In this document: one piece after another, positions 1 to 9,985 of the stretch
How positions within the stretch are numbered: the stretch's first letter is position 1
How the letters are laid out: the number at the start of each line of letters is the position of its first letter
Assembly: GCF_024055605.1 (NCBI RefSeq)
Contig: NZ_JAMXLX010000005.1
Location: 352,082-416,081 of the forward strand
DNA: 64,000 nucleotides
DNA from: Ciceribacter sichuanensis
GTDB lineage: Bacteria; Pseudomonadota; Alphaproteobacteria; Rhizobiales; Rhizobiaceae
Direction: 5' to 3'
Translations under genes and position numbers: made by a program
The notes under the pieces: model-generated
Told to the model about the DNA's origin: nothing
Seen by the model: the letters and a program-made list of their open reading frames with translations, nothing else
The model's database searches: none

Positions 1-2
1 GC

Positions 3-170
3 CGCTTCCAGCTCGCCGATCACGTGGAAGTCACCGCCGCTTCGCTGAAGAACGGCCTGTTGCACATCGATCTCCTGCGCAACATTCCCGAAGCCATGAA
101 GCCGCGCCGTATCTCGATTACCGCTGAGGCTAACGCCCAGCCCAAGGCCATCGAGGCGCATATCAACTAA
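3..170 (+). CDS. Hsp20-family small heat-shock protein, C-terminal fragment
   Basis: The frame is open from the window edge to a TAA stop, giving 55 residues; the N-terminus lies outside the window. The residues match the end of an alpha-crystallin domain: a [14 protein letters not shown] stretch followed by KPRRISI, which resembles the I-x-I C-terminal anchor of Hsp20/IbpA proteins. These are ATP-independent holdases that form cytoplasmic oligomers on aggregating proteins. A strong hairpin terminator follows 25 bp downstream. The family call is fairly safe; the paralogue cannot be told from this fragment. Confidence 0.8.
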   Translation, partial: RFQLADHVEVTAASLKNGLLHIDLLRNIPEAMKPRRISITAEANAQPKAIEAHIN

Positions 171-195
171 GGTCCGCCAGCCCCGTAAATTTTCA

Positions 196-224
196 AAGCC
201 CCGCTTCATCGAGCGGGGCTTTTC
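196..224 (+). terminator. Rho-independent terminator after the Hsp20 gene
   Basis: The arms AGCCCCGC and GCGGGGCT enclose a short loop (TTCATCGA) and are followed by TTTCTGTTT. It lies 25 bp after the Hsp20 stop and just before the stop of the convergent carrier gene, so it insulates both. Confidence 0.85.
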
Positions 225-243
225 TGTTTGATCGGTATTTCCG

Positions 244-1230
244 TTAAGCCTTCGCAGTTACGGCAGCACGCCTGTCCTTATGGGCAGCATAGCGCTGGGC
301 GATGACGGCGCAGGCCATGAGCTGGATCTGGTGGAAAAGCATGAGCGGCAGGACGATGGCGCCGATGCTCTGGCCGGCGAATATCGCATTGGCCATCGGC
401 ACGCCGCTGGCGAGGCTCTTCTTCGAACCACAGAAGGTGATGGCGATCTCGTCTTCGCGGGAGAAGCCGAGGAGGCGGCTGCCATGCATGGTTATGGTCA
501 GCGCAATCGCCAGCAGCAGCATGTCGAGCACGATGACGACGGCGATATCGGTGGCGGAGAAGGTGTGCCAGAGCCCTTCGGAGACGGCCTCGCTGAAGGC
601 GAGGTAGACCACCATCAGGATGGAGCCGCGATCGACCGGTGCGAGGATCTGCTTGCGGGCGCGGATCCACTTGCCGATCCAGGGCTCCAGCAGCTGGCCG
701 GCAACGAAGGGAACGAGCAGCTGCAGCAGGATCTTCTCCAGCGAATCCAGCGAGAAGCCGCTATTGCCCGTGGCGGACATCGTCAGGCCAACGAGCAGAG
801 GCGTGAAGAACATGCCGAGAAGGCTCGATGCCGAGGCGGCGCAGACGGCTGCCGAAACATTGCCGCCCGCCATGGAAGTAAAGGCAATCGACGACTGGAC
901 GGTGGAGGGCAGCAGGCAGAGGAAGAGTATGCCCCCATAGAGCGAGGGATTGAGCAGGCTCTCGGGAATGAGACCGGCGGCAAGACCGAGCAGTGGAAAC
1001 AGCACGAAGGTGGTGCAGAGGATCGCCAGATGCAGCCGCCAGTGCAACAGGCCCGCAAGCACGACGTCGCGGGAAAGGCGGGCGCCATGCAGGAAGAAGA
1101 GAAGGCCGATCGCAATGTTGGTGGCGATGCCGAAATAGTCCGCCGCCTTGCCGCTGATCGGCAAAATGGATGCAAGCAGCACCGTGCAGACAAGCATGAT
1201 GGTAAAGCGGTCGGGCAGAAAGCGCTTCAT
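244..1230 (-). CDS. Bile acid:sodium symporter-like family transporter
   Basis: This is a 328-residue, strongly hydrophobic protein with about ten predicted membrane segments and a cytoplasmic, charged C-terminus. Two stretches are typical of the SBF-like/YfeH branch of the BASS superfamily: STVQSSIAFTSMAGGN near the middle and FCGSKKSLASGVPMA near residue 270. Members are inner-membrane, probably sodium-coupled carriers of organic anions; the substrate is unknown. The start is preceded by AGGAACAGGA, a good ribosome-binding site. It is divergent from the LysR-type gene at 1329, a layout that often means the regulator controls the carrier. That link is inference. Confidence 0.85.
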   Translation of the reverse strand: MKRFLPDRFTIMLVCTVLLASILPISGKAADYFGIATNIAIGLLFFLHGARLSRDVVLAGLLHWRLHLAILCTTFVLFPLLGLAAGLIPESLLNPSLYGGILFLCLLPSTVQSSIAFTSMAGGNVSAAVCAASASSLLGMFFTPLLVGLTMSATGNSGFSLDSLEKILLQLLVPFVAGQLLEPWIGKWIRARKQILAPVDRGSILMVVYLAFSEAVSEGLWHTFSATDIAVVIVLDMLLLAIALTITMHGSRLLGFSREDEIAITFCGSKKSLASGVPMANAIFAGQSIGAIVLPLMLFHQIQLMACAVIAQRYAAHKDRRAAVTAKA

Positions 1231-1328
1231 TTCCTGTTCCTGTATCTAACCTTAGCCAAGTGGGCTTTACTCATGGGTTATCCTGAAGCAGGATGCAAAC
1301 ACTAACAGTTATCTCGATTTGTGATGAC

Positions 1329-2189
1329 ATGCTCAATCTTCATCATCTCACCAGTTTCGTCATGCTGCATCAGGCCGGCAGTTTCACGCTGGCTGCGGAG
1401 CGGCTAGGCATCGGCCAGTCGACCATCAGCCAGCATATCCAGCGGCTGGAAAAGTCGCTGGGACGGCAGCTTGTTGCGCGCGATACCCACCGCGTCAGTC
1501 TGACGACAGAAGGGGAAGCGCTGCTCGGCTATGCCCGCGGCATGCTGGAAATCAACGGTAAGGTGACGGCGCTTTTCGGCGAAAGCCGGCTTAGGGGCCG
1601 GTTGCGCTTCGGGATCTCCGAGGATGTGGTGGCAAACCGCCTGAGCGGAATTCTCGAGGATTTCGTTCGGCTGCATCCGCTGGTCGATCTGGAGCTGACG
1701 GTGGCGCTGAGCGCCGTCCTTAACCAGATGCAGGAGGCGGGTGAACTCGATCTGGTTCTCGCCAAGCGCCGGCTGGACGAGCAGCATGGCAAGCTGCTCT
1801 ATCGCGAGCCGCTGGTCTGGCTGGCGCGCGATCCGGAGTTCGTGCTGTCGCGTAGCGAGTTCCTGCCGCTGATCGCGTTCCCGCCACCAAGCATTACCCG
1901 CAAGGTGGCGCAGGAGGCGCTGGACGGAGCGGGAATCGCCTGGCGGGTGGTCTGCACCTGCGGCAGCCTCAGCGGTCTGACCGCCGCCGCCCGCGCCGGC
2001 ATGGGCGTGCTGGTGCAGCCGCGCAGCATGGCGCCTTCGGGTCTCCGGGAGGTCATGGAGGGCGACCTGCCGCCGCTGGAGGATGTCGAGTTCGTGCTGG
2101 TGCCGCGTCGCGGTGCGGATCAGGCCCTTGTCGAAGCGTTGTCGAGCCAGATCCGCTCCCGTATCATGCCGCCGTCGCGCGAGGCCTGA
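1329..2189 (+). CDS. LysR-family transcriptional regulator
   Basis: The protein has 286 residues from the ATG chosen here; an upstream in-frame ATG at 1293 would add 12 residues (MQTLTVISICDD) that do not fit the family N-terminus. Residues 1-60 form the winged helix-turn-helix, with the FTLAAERLGIGQSTISQHI recognition region and the usual LTTEG end. The rest is a periplasmic-binding-like effector domain. It is divergent from the carrier at 244-1230 and probably regulates it. Its TGA stop directly abuts the stop of the convergent threonine aldolase gene, so the two genes share no spacer. Confidence 0.9.
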   Translation: MLNLHHLTSFVMLHQAGSFTLAAERLGIGQSTISQHIQRLEKSLGRQLVARDTHRVSLTTEGEALLGYARGMLEINGKVTALFGESRLRGRLRFGISEDVVANRLSGILEDFVRLHPLVDLELTVALSAVLNQMQEAGELDLVLAKRRLDEQHGKLLYREPLVWLARDPEFVLSRSEFLPLIAFPPPSITRKVAQEALDGAGIAWRVVCTCGSLSGLTAAARAGMGVLVQPRSMAPSGLREVMEGDLPPLEDVEFVLVPRRGADQALVEALSSQIRSRIMPPSREA

Positions 2190-3245
2190 TCAGGCCCCGG
2201 TGCAGATGTCGAGGAAGCGATCGACGTCCTCGTTGGTGGTGGCGAAGCTGGTGACGAGGCGAGCCAGCACTTCGTTTTCCGAAACGAGATGCGGCATGTC
2301 GCGGGGAACCAGCCAGTCATAGAACTTGGCGCCCTTGGCCTTCGCTTCCTCTGCGAGCGCCTTGTCGAAGACCGCGAACACCTCATTGCTCTGGGTTTCC
2401 CAGGCAAGGCGAGCGCGATTGCCGGTCTTCAGCGTGGAGCGCAGCCGATCGGCCATGGCGTTGGCGTGGCCGGCAAGTTCCAGCCAGAGGCCGTCTTCCA
2501 GATAGGCTTCGAACTGGGCGGAAACGAAGCGGGTCTTGGAGAAAAGCTGGGCGGAGCGCTTGCGGATATAGGGCATTTCCTCGGCCATATCGGGATCGAA
2601 GAAGATGATTGCCTCGGCGCACCAGCAGCCGTTCTTGGTGCCGCCGAAGGAAAGGATGTCGACGCCGCGTTTCCAGGTCATTTCAGCCGGCGTGGCGTCG
2701 AGGGCGACCAGCGCGTTGGCGAAGCGCGCGCCGTCCATATGCACAGGCAGCTTCTTTGATTTCGCGATCGCGCTGACTTCGCCGATCTCATCGAGCGTAT
2801 ATATGGTGCCGGATTCCGTGGCCTGGGTGAGGGTGACGGCCATAGGCCGGCCCTGATGGACGGAGGGAACGTCGAAGCGGTGGACGTGACCACGAAGCGC
2901 CTCCGCATCCATCTTGCCGTTCTCGCCTTCGACCGGATAGAGTCGGCAGGCGCTCGTCAGATATTCAGGTGCGCCACCCTCGTCGGCATTCACATGGGCG
3001 TCGAAGTGACAGAAGGTGACGCCGCCGGGGCGCGCGACGCTCGCGAGCGCCAGCGAATTGGCCGCGGTGCCCGTGCCGACAAAGAAGACCGCGACCTCCC
3101 GTTCGAAAAGCTCGTTGAAGCGGGCTTCGATCCGCTTGTCGAGGTCGCTCGAACCATAAGCCGCGGCATAACCGGCTGCCTCGCGGGTCAGGCTTTCGGC
3201 TATTTTGGGGTGGGCGCCAGCCCAGTTGTCGGAGGCAAAAAACAT
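2190..3245 (-). CDS. ltaE: Low-specificity L-threonine aldolase (PLP-dependent)
   Basis: The enzyme cleaves L-threonine or allo-threonine to glycine and acetaldehyde in the cytosol. From the ATG at 3245 it has 351 residues, the usual family length, and begins MFFASDNWAGAHP. The frame stays open for 57 more codons upstream, but that extension lacks family sequence, and GGAAAG sits just before the chosen ATG. The PLP-binding lysine is Lys204 in SFGGTKNG; HMDGARFANA (170-179) holds the cofactor-contacting aspartate. It converges on the LysR gene and is divergent from gltB. Confidence 0.93.
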   Translation of the reverse strand: MFFASDNWAGAHPKIAESLTREAAGYAAAYGSSDLDKRIEARFNELFEREVAVFFVGTGTAANSLALASVARPGGVTFCHFDAHVNADEGGAPEYLTSACRLYPVEGENGKMDAEALRGHVHRFDVPSVHQGRPMAVTLTQATESGTIYTLDEIGEVSAIAKSKKLPVHMDGARFANALVALDATPAEMTWKRGVDILSFGGTKNGCWCAEAIIFFDPDMAEEMPYIRKRSAQLFSKTRFVSAQFEAYLEDGLWLELAGHANAMADRLRSTLKTGNRARLAWETQSNEVFAVFDKALAEEAKAKGAKFYDWLVPRDMPHLVSENEVLARLVTSFATTNEDVDRFLDICTGA

Positions 3246-3666
3246 GTCACACTTTCCAATGACTGGTTGGGGGCAGGGAGGGGTGTCGCCGAGATTAGGC
3301 ATTTCGCAAACGCGATCAATCCATTCAGCGTCGAAACATGTCGCATCCCTCAAGAGCGCAAGAAAATGGGCCGCATTTGATTCGGTCGCGAAATTTAATT
3401 TCGTTAGCCGTCGCATCGTGGCAATTTAGCATCCGGAGGGGCGTTAATTTTTCGCTGCACTCTCTTGCGCTGGTATATGGTTTCTGTCATAGAAAAGTAG
3501 AAAATAGGTCAGAACAATTGACCTAATTGGAAGTTTTTGAGCCGGGTCGGTTCGCTTGTCATGCTGGTGAGAGCTATTCTTGCCAGACTGGAGCGACCGC
3601 ACCGGCCTTCGCGCCAGCGGTTCTGGCGGATTCGCCCGTATGTCCGGGCTTGATGGAGGGAAGGCA
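3246..3666. other. 421-bp gltB / threonine aldolase divergent intergenic region
   Basis: No convincing gene is seen here. The region is AT-richer than its neighbours, especially from about 3430 to 3540, and must carry the promoters of both divergent genes. It contains a 21-bp inverted repeat (listed separately). A strong ribosome-binding site, GGAGGGAAGG, precedes the gltB start at 3667. An open frame continues upstream of that ATG to 3580 but has no ribosome-binding site of comparable quality. Confidence 0.6.
3505..3525. promoter_or_regulatory. Inverted repeat, candidate operator upstream of gltB
   Basis: TAGGTCA and TGACCTA form perfect 7-bp arms around a 7-bp AT-rich spacer (GAACAAT). It lies about 140 bp before the gltB start in an AT-rich stretch. 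Spacing and symmetry suit a dimeric helix-turn-helix regulator such as an Lrp/AsnC- or LysR-type protein. The identity of the regulator is not shown by the sequence. Confidence 0.45.
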
Positions 3667-6600
3667 ATGACTGAGATGACGCCATCCGAAGAGAACGTGA
3701 AGCCCCTTGGCGATGTCGCCGAGAAGCAGACCGGCCGAACGGCCGTTTACGGTCTTCCCGCCAAGCAGGGTCTCTACGATCCGATGAACGAGCACGATGC
3801 CTGCGGCGTTGGCTTCATCGCCCATATGAAGGGTGAGAAGTCGCACCAGATCGTCAAGGACGGCCTGTTCATCCTGGAAAACCTCACCCACCGCGGCGCT
3901 GTCGGCGCCGATCCGCTGATGGGCGACGGTGCCGGCATTCTCGTGCAGATCCCGGACCGCTTCTTCCGCGAGGAAATGGCGAAGCAGGGCATCACCCTGC
4001 CGAAATCAGGTGAATACGCCGTCGGTCACTTCTTCTTCCCGCAGGACGAAGAACAGATCGCGCATTTCAAGAAGGTCATCGCCGAAGTCTGTCATGACGA
4101 GGGGCAGAACCTGATCGGCTATCGCGATGTACCGGTCGACAACTCCTCGCTGTCGAAGGCGCCCCACATCGCTGCCACCGAGCCGCGCCATATCCAGGTG
4201 TTCATCGGCGCAGGTCAGGACGCAGCAACCCACGAACAGTTCGAACGTCGCCTGTTCCTGCTGCGCAAGGTCATCTCGAACCGCATCTATGACGAGTTCG
4301 GCGGGCAGGATACCGGCTTCTATCCGGTATCGCTGTCTTCCTCGACCATCGTCTACAAGGGCATGTTCCTGGCGTTCCAGGTTGGCGCCTACTACAAGGA
4401 TCTTTCCGATCCGCGCTTCGAGTCGGCTGTCGCCCTTGTGCACCAGCGCTTCTCGACCAACACCTTCCCGTCGTGGAAGCTGGCGCATCCCTACCGCATG
4501 GTCGCCCATAACGGCGAAATCAACACACTGCGCAGCAACGTCAACTGGATGGCCGCCCGTCAGGCTTCTGTCTCGTCGCCGCTGTTCGGCGCCGACATCT
4601 CCAAGCTGTGGCCGATCTCTTACGAAGGGCAGTCGGATACCGCCTGTTTCGATAATGCGCTCGAATTCCTGCAGCGTGGCGGCTATTCGCTGGCTCATGC
4701 GGTGATGATGCTGATCCCGGAGGCCTGGGCCGGCAACCAGCTGATGAGCCGCGAGCGCAAGGCTTTCTACGAATACCACGCCGCCCTGATGGAGCCGTGG
4801 GACGGACCGGCTGCGGTCTGTTTCACCGACGGTACCCAGATCGGTGCTACGCTCGACCGTAACGGCCTGCGTCCGGCCCGCTACCTCGTCACCGACGACG
4901 ACCGCGTGATCCTCGCTTCCGAAGCCGGCACCCTGCCGGTGCCGGAAGAGCGCATCGTCAAGAAGTGGCGTCTGCAGCCGGGCAAGATGCTGCTCATCGA
5001 CATGAACAAGGGGCGGATCATTTCCGACGAGGAAGTGAAGTCCGACCTCGCCAACAGCCATCCGTATCGCGAATGGCTCGACCGCACCCAGCTCATCCTC
5101 GAAGAGCTGAAGCCGGTGGAGCCGCGCGCGCTGCGTCGCGACGTTTCGCTGCTCGACCGCCAGCAGGCCTTCGGCTACACGCAGGAAGATACCAAGCTCC
5201 TGATGTCGCCGATGGCGACGACCGGTCAGGAAGCGATCGGCTCGATGGGCACCGATACGCCGATCTCGGCAATGTCGGCGAAGTCGAAGCTGCTCTACAC
5301 TTATTTCAAGCAGAACTTCGCGCAGGTCACCAACCCGCCGATCGACCCGATCCGCGAAGAGCTGGTCATGAGCCTCGTGTCCTTCATCGGTCCGCGGCCG
5401 AACCTGCTCGACCATGAAGGTGCCGCACATGCCAAGCGTCTGGAAGTTCGCCAGCCGATCCTGACCAATGGCGATCTGGAAAAGATCCGTTCGATCGGTC
5501 ACACCGAAGACCGCTTCGACACCAAGACGCTCGACTTCACCTATGATGCCGATCGCGGCGCCGAAAGCATGCCGGAAATGCTCGATCGCCTGTGCGAGCG
5601 TGCAGAGGCTGCGGTCAAGGGCGGCTACAACATCATCGTGCTGTCCGACCGCCAGATCGGTCCGGATCGTATCGCGATCCCGGCGCTGCTGGCGACCGCT
5701 GCCGTCCACCATCACCTGATCCGCAAGGGGCTTCGCACCTCGGTCGGTCTCGTTGTGGAATCGGGCGAGCCGCGCGAAGTGCATCACTTCTGCTGTCTCG
5801 CCGGTTACGGCGCGGAAGCGATCAACCCGTATCTCGCCTTCGACACGCTGCTCGACATGCACAAGCATGGCGAGTTCCCGAAGGAAGTCTCGGAAGACGA
5901 AGTCGTCTATCGCTACATCAAGGCTGTCGGCAAGGGTATCCTGAAGGTCATGTCCAAGATGGGCATCTCGACCTACCAGTCCTATTGCGGTGGTCAGATC
6001 TTCGATGCCGTTGGCCTGTCGTCGGATCTTGTCGAGAAGTATTTCTTCGGTACCGCAACGACTATCGAGGGTATCGGCCTCACCGAGATTGCCGAGGAGA
6101 CCGTGGCCCGCCATCGTGCAGCCTTCGGCCGCGATCCGGTTCTCGCCAACACGCTCGCCATCGGCGGCGAATATGCCTACCGCATGCGTGGCGAGAACCA
6201 CGCCTGGAGCCCGGATTCGATTGCAGCCCTGCAGCATGCCGTGCGCGGCAACAGCCAGGATCGCTACCGCGAATTCGCCAAGCTGGTGAACGAAAGCTCG
6301 CTCCGGATGAATACCATCCGTGGTCTGTTCAACCTCAAGTCCGCGGAAGCTCTCGGTCGCAAGCCGATCCCGCTGGAAGAGGTCGAGCCCGCAGCCGATA
6401 TCGTCAAGCGTTTCTCGACCGGTGCCATGTCCTTCGGCTCGATCAGCCGCGAGGCGCATTCGACTCTTGCCATCGCCATGAACAAGATCGGCGGTAAGTC
6501 GAACACGGGTGAGGGCGGCGAGGAAGCCGACCGTTATCTGCCGCTCTACGACGGTTCGGCAAACCCGGAACGTTCCGCCATCAAGCAGGTAGCCTCGGGC

Positions 6601-8388
6601 CGCTTCGGCGTGACCACCGAATACCTAGTCAATGCCGACATGCTGCAGATCAAGGTCGCGCAGGGCGCCAAGCCCGGTGAAGGCGGTCAGCTGCCCGGCC
6701 ACAAGGTCGACGCGACGATCGCCAAGACCCGTCACTCGACGCCGGGTGTCGGTCTCATTTCGCCGCCGCCGCACCATGACATCTATTCGATCGAGGACCT
6801 GGCGCAGCTGATCTTCGACCTGAAGAACGTCAACCCGACTGCCGATGTCTCGGTGAAGCTCGTGTCCGAAGTGGGCGTCGGTACGGTTGCTGCGGGCGTT
6901 GCCAAGGCGCGTGCGGACCATATCACCGTCTCGGGCTTCGACGGCGGCACCGGCGCTTCGCCGCTGACCTCGCTGAAGCATGCCGGCAGCCCCTGGGAAA
7001 TCGGCCTTGCCGAGACCCAGCAGACGCTGGTGCTCAACGGCCTTCGATCACGCGTGGCGCTTCAGGTCGATGGTGGCCTTAAGACCGGTCGCGACGTCAT
7101 CATCGGTGCGCTGCTCGGTGCCGACGAATTCGGCTTCGCCACGGCGCCGCTGATCGCCGCCGGCTGCATCATGATGCGCAAGTGCCACCTGAATACCTGC
7201 CCGGTCGGCGTTGCGACCCAGGATCCGGTTCTGCGCAAGCGCTTCAAGGGTACCCCGGAACACGTCATCAACTACTTCTTCTTCGTTGCCGAAGAAGTAC
7301 GCGAAATCCTCGCTTCGCTGGGCGTTGCCAGGCTTGACGAGATCATCGGTGCTTCGGAACTCCTTGAAAAGGATGAGATGCTGGCGCACTGGAAGGCCAA
7401 GGGTCTCGACTTCAGCAAGATCTTCCACAAGGTCGAGGCTCCGAAGGATGCGACCTACTGGACGACCCGCCAGAAGCACCCGATCGACGACGTGCTCGAC
7501 CGCAAGCTGATCGAAAAGGCCATGCCGGCTCTCGAAAGCAAGCAGCCTGTCGTGTTCGACGTCGACATCAAGAACGTCGACCGTTCGGCCGGTGCCATGC
7601 TGTCGGGCGAGCTTGCCAAGCGTCACGGTCACAAGGGCCTCAAGGACGACACCATCCATGTCACGCTGAACGGTACGGCCGGCCAGTCTTTCGGCGCCTT
7701 CCTTGCCCGAGGCATCACCTTCGATCTCGTCGGCGATGGCAACGACTATGTCGGCAAGGGTCTGTCGGGGGGCCGCATCATCGTGCGTCCGCCGGAAAAC
7801 ACGCGGATCGTCGCCGAGAACTCGATCATCGTCGGCAACACGGTGCTTTACGGCGCCATCGCCGGCGAGTGCTACTTCCGTGGCGTGGCAGGCGAGCGTT
7901 TCGCTGTGCGTAACTCCGGCGCTGTCGCCGTTGTCGAAGGCGTGGGCGACCACGGCTGCGAATACATGACCGGCGGCGTCGTCGTCGTGCTCGGCGGAAC
8001 GGGCCGCAACTTCGCGGCCGGCATGTCGGGCGGTGTCGCCTACGTGCTGGACGAGAGCGGCGATTTCGCTTCCCGCTGCAACATGGCGATGGTTGAACTC
8101 GAGCCGGTTCCGGAAGAGGACGACATGCTGGAGAAGCTGCACCACCACGGCGGCGACCTTATGCACAAGGGGCTGGTCGACGTGTCGGGCGACATGACCC
8201 GTCACGACGAGGAGCGGCTTTACCAGCTGATCTCCAACCACCTGCACTACACGGGCTCGGCCCGTGCCAAGGAAGTGCTCGACCATTGGGCCGAGTTCCG
8301 TCCGAAGTTCCGCAAGGTCATGCCGGTCGAGTACCGTCGCGCCCTTGAGGAAATGGAGCGCATGCGCATGGGAGTGGCAGCCGAGTGA
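3667..8388 (+). CDS. gltB: Glutamate synthase (NADPH), large subunit
   Basis: The alpha subunit of GOGAT takes glutamine-derived ammonia to 2-oxoglutarate, making two glutamates, and works with GltD encoded 89 bp downstream. The 1573-residue length fits bacterial GltB. Residues 1-45 look like the propeptide removed to expose the catalytic Cys46 ([10 protein letters not shown]) of the class II glutaminase domain. The central and FMN-binding synthase domains follow. Cys1167, Cys1173 and Cys1178 (C-x5-C-x4-C) form the 3Fe-4S site, and the C-terminal GXGXG beta-helix domain closes the protein. The start at 3667 was chosen for its GGAGGGAAGG site; an open frame extends 29 codons upstream. Confidence 0.98.
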   Translation: MTEMTPSEENVKPLGDVAEKQTGRTAVYGLPAKQGLYDPMNEHDACGVGFIAHMKGEKSHQIVKDGLFILENLTHRGAVGADPLMGDGAGILVQIPDRFFREEMAKQGITLPKSGEYAVGHFFFPQDEEQIAHFKKVIAEVCHDEGQNLIGYRDVPVDNSSLSKAPHIAATEPRHIQVFIGAGQDAATHEQFERRLFLLRKVISNRIYDEFGGQDTGFYPVSLSSSTIVYKGMFLAFQVGAYYKDLSDPRFESAVALVHQRFSTNTFPSWKLAHPYRMVAHNGEINTLRSNVNWMAARQASVSSPLFGADISKLWPISYEGQSDTACFDNALEFLQRGGYSLAHAVMMLIPEAWAGNQLMSRERKAFYEYHAALMEPWDGPAAVCFTDGTQIGATLDRNGLRPARYLVTDDDRVILASEAGTLPVPEERIVKKWRLQPGKMLLIDMNKGRIISDEEVKSDLANSHPYREWLDRTQLILEELKPVEPRALRRDVSLLDRQQAFGYTQEDTKLLMSPMATTGQEAIGSMGTDTPISAMSAKSKLLYTYFKQNFAQVTNPPIDPIREELVMSLVSFIGPRPNLLDHEGAAHAKRLEVRQPILTNGDLEKIRSIGHTEDRFDTKTLDFTYDADRGAESMPEMLDRLCERAEAAVKGGYNIIVLSDRQIGPDRIAIPALLATAAVHHHLIRKGLRTSVGLVVESGEPREVHHFCCLAGYGAEAINPYLAFDTLLDMHKHGEFPKEVSEDEVVYRYIKAVGKGILKVMSKMGISTYQSYCGGQIFDAVGLSSDLVEKYFFGTATTIEGIGLTEIAEETVARHRAAFGRDPVLANTLAIGGEYAYRMRGENHAWSPDSIAALQHAVRGNSQDRYREFAKLVNESSLRMNTIRGLFNLKSAEALGRKPIPLEEVEPAADIVKRFSTGAMSFGSISREAHSTLAIAMNKIGGKSNTGEGGEEADRYLPLYDGSANPERSAIKQVASGRFGVTTEYLVNADMLQIKVAQGAKPGEGGQLPGHKVDATIAKTRHSTPGVGLISPPPHHDIYSIEDLAQLIFDLKNVNPTADVSVKLVSEVGVGTVAAGVAKARADHITVSGFDGGTGASPLTSLKHAGSPWEIGLAETQQTLVLNGLRSRVALQVDGGLKTGRDVIIGALLGADEFGFATAPLIAAGCIMMRKCHLNTCPVGVATQDPVLRKRFKGTPEHVINYFFFVAEEVREILASLGVARLDEIIGASELLEKDEMLAHWKAKGLDFSKIFHKVEAPKDATYWTTRQKHPIDDVLDRKLIEKAMPALESKQPVVFDVDIKNVDRSAGAMLSGELAKRHGHKGLKDDTIHVTLNGTAGQSFGAFLARGITFDLVGDGNDYVGKGLSGGRIIVRPPENTRIVAENSIIVGNTVLYGAIAGECYFRGVAGERFAVRNSGAVAVVEGVGDHGCEYMTGGVVVVLGGTGRNFAAGMSGGVAYVLDESGDFASRCNMAMVELEPVPEEDDMLEKLHHHGGDLMHKGLVDVSGDMTRHDEERLYQLISNHLHYTGSARAKEVLDHWAEFRPKFRKVMPVEYRRALEEMERMRMGVAAE

Positions 8389-8400
8389 TTTGCCACCACC

Positions 8401-8424
8401 GGCATCCCGGATATCCGGGGTGCC
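8401..8424 (+). repeat. GC-rich palindrome in the gltB-gltD spacer
   Basis: Two 12-base halves, GGCATCCCGGAT and ATCCGGGGTGCC, are complementary except for one T-G wobble, giving a stable hairpin 12 bp after the gltB stop. There is no T-tract, so it is not a classical terminator. It may protect the gltB message 3' end, reduce read-through into gltD, or be a REP-like element. Confidence 0.5.
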
Positions 8425-8477
8425 GCCGCCCACGGCTTGGCCGTGCAGTATCAAGCTCAGTTTAGCAGGACGAAAAA

Positions 8478-9932
8478 ATGGGCAAGGTTACAGGTTTCAT
8501 GGAAATCGATCGGCAGGTGGCCAAGTATCAGCCCGCCTCCGACCGTATCCGCCACTTCCGCGAATTCACCATTCCGATGTCGGATGCGGAGGTCACCAAG
8601 CAGGCCGCGCGCTGCATGGATTGCGGTATTCCCTATTGCCACGGTCCGACGGGCTGCCCGGTTCACAACCAGATCCCGGACTGGAACGACCTCGTCTACA
8701 ACAACAAGTGGGAAGAGGCGATCCGCAACCTCCACTCCACCAACAACTTCCCGGAATTCACCGGTCGCGTCTGTCCGGCGCCCTGCGAGGAAGCCTGCAC
8801 GCTAAACCTCGAGGACATGCCGGTCGCCATCAAGACCGTCGAACAGGCGATTGCCGACAAGGCCTATGAACTGGGCTTCATCGTGCCGCAGCCGGCGACG
8901 GTTCACACCGGCAAGAAGGTTGCGATCATCGGTTCGGGTCCGTCCGGTCTTGCCGCCGCCCAGCAACTCGGTCGCGCCGGCCACGAAGTTCATGTCTACG
9001 AGCGCGAATCCAAGGCCGGCGGCCTGCTGCGTTACGGTATTCCGGACTTCAAGATGGAGAAGAACTTCATCGACCGCCGCGTCGAGCAGATGAAGGGCGA
9101 GAACGTCACCTTCCATTGCGGCGTCAATGTCGGAGTCGACGTCAAAGTCGAGAAGCTGCTGTCGGACTACGATGCCGTGCTTTATTGCGGCGGTTCGGAA
9201 ACCCCGCGCGAAGCCGGTATTCCCGGCGTCGACCTGCACGGTGTCTATGACGCCATGCCCTATCTGGTTCAGCAGAACCGTCGCGTCGGCCGCGAGAACA
9301 TCGATTCGACCGGCTGGCCGTCCGATCCGATCCTCGCCGGCGGCAAGCATGTCGTCGTCGTCGGCGGTGGCGATACGGCTTCCGACTGCGTCGGCACCGC
9401 GTTCCGCCAGGGCGCGGTAAAGGTTACCCAGCTCGACATTCGCCCGCGTCCGCCGGAGAAGGAAGACAAGCTTGCCGTCTGGCCGTTCTGGGCTACCCGC
9501 ATGCGCACCTCGTCCTCGCAGGCTGAAGGCGCTATCCGCGAATTCCAAGTTGCTACCCTTGAGTTCGTCGGTGAAGACGGTGTGCTGACCGGCGTGAAGT
9601 GCTGCCAGGTGGATGATCGCCGCAAGCCGATTGCCGGCACGGAGTTCATCATCAAGGCGGATCTCGGCTTCATCGCCATCGGCTTCTCCGGCCCGTTCAG
9701 GGACAGCGTGCTGAAGGAACTCGACGGCAAGCTGAACCTCAACGTCGACAGCCGCGGTTCGACCAATGTCATTGCCAACACCAATGACTACAAGACCTCG
9801 GTCGATAAGCTCTGGACGGCCGGCGACGTGCGTCGCGGCCAGTCGCTGGTGGTCTGGGCCATCCGCGAGGGACGCCAGGCCGCCCGCGCCATCGACGAAG
9901 CGCTGATGGGATCGAGCGTCCTGCCGCGCTAA
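8478..9932 (+). CDS. gltD: Glutamate synthase (NADPH), small subunit
   Basis: The beta subunit oxidises NADPH and passes electrons through FAD and 4Fe-4S centres to GltB. The 484-residue length is standard. The N-terminal ferredoxin-like domain carries the cysteine pattern ARCMDCGIPYCHGPTGCP (about residues 48-65) and a second group at VCPAPCEEAC (about 97-106). The FAD dinucleotide fold has GSGPSGLAAAQQLGRAGHEV (about 152-171) and the NADPH fold has VVVVGGGDTASDC (about 293-305). It forms an operon with gltB. A hairpin terminator lies 24 bp after the stop. Confidence 0.98.
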   Translation: MGKVTGFMEIDRQVAKYQPASDRIRHFREFTIPMSDAEVTKQAARCMDCGIPYCHGPTGCPVHNQIPDWNDLVYNNKWEEAIRNLHSTNNFPEFTGRVCPAPCEEACTLNLEDMPVAIKTVEQAIADKAYELGFIVPQPATVHTGKKVAIIGSGPSGLAAAQQLGRAGHEVHVYERESKAGGLLRYGIPDFKMEKNFIDRRVEQMKGENVTFHCGVNVGVDVKVEKLLSDYDAVLYCGGSETPREAGIPGVDLHGVYDAMPYLVQQNRRVGRENIDSTGWPSDPILAGGKHVVVVGGGDTASDCVGTAFRQGAVKVTQLDIRPRPPEKEDKLAVWPFWATRMRTSSSQAEGAIREFQVATLEFVGEDGVLTGVKCCQVDDRRKPIAGTEFIIKADLGFIAIGFSGPFRDSVLKELDGKLNLNVDSRGSTNVIANTNDYKTSVDKLWTAGDVRRGQSLVVWAIREGRQAARAIDEALMGSSVLPR

Positions 9933-9955
9933 TTGTCAGAGAATATGGAATGAAT

Positions 9956-9983
9956 GAGGGCTGCGGTGACGCGGCCCTCTTTC
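9956..9983 (+). terminator. Terminator after gltBD
   Basis: The arms GAGGGC and GCCCTC enclose a 12-base loop and are followed by TTTCGTCT. It lies between the convergent gltD and DUF459 genes, just before the DUF459 stop codon, and may act on both strands. Confidence 0.6.
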
Positions 9984-9985
9984 GT

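Noticed and set aside
1254..1266. AGCC-AAGTG-GGCT as a LysR operator between the divergent carrier and regulator genes
   Set aside because: Four-base arms are too short to support a specific call, though a T-N11-A type site near here would be expected.
280..1305. A 341-codon plus-strand frame overlapping the symporter-like gene
   Set aside because: It is the shadow of the minus-strand membrane protein, whose ten hydrophobic helices and conserved motifs are clear; the shadow has low-complexity composition.
4006..6459. An 817-codon open frame opposite gltB, and similar long antisense frames (7048-8454, 18942-20858, 26372-28339, 60519-62516)
   Set aside because: All lie fully opposite well-recognised genes, show no family motifs and are rich in Arg/Gly/His/Asp as expected from the complement of GC-rich alphaproteobacterial codons.
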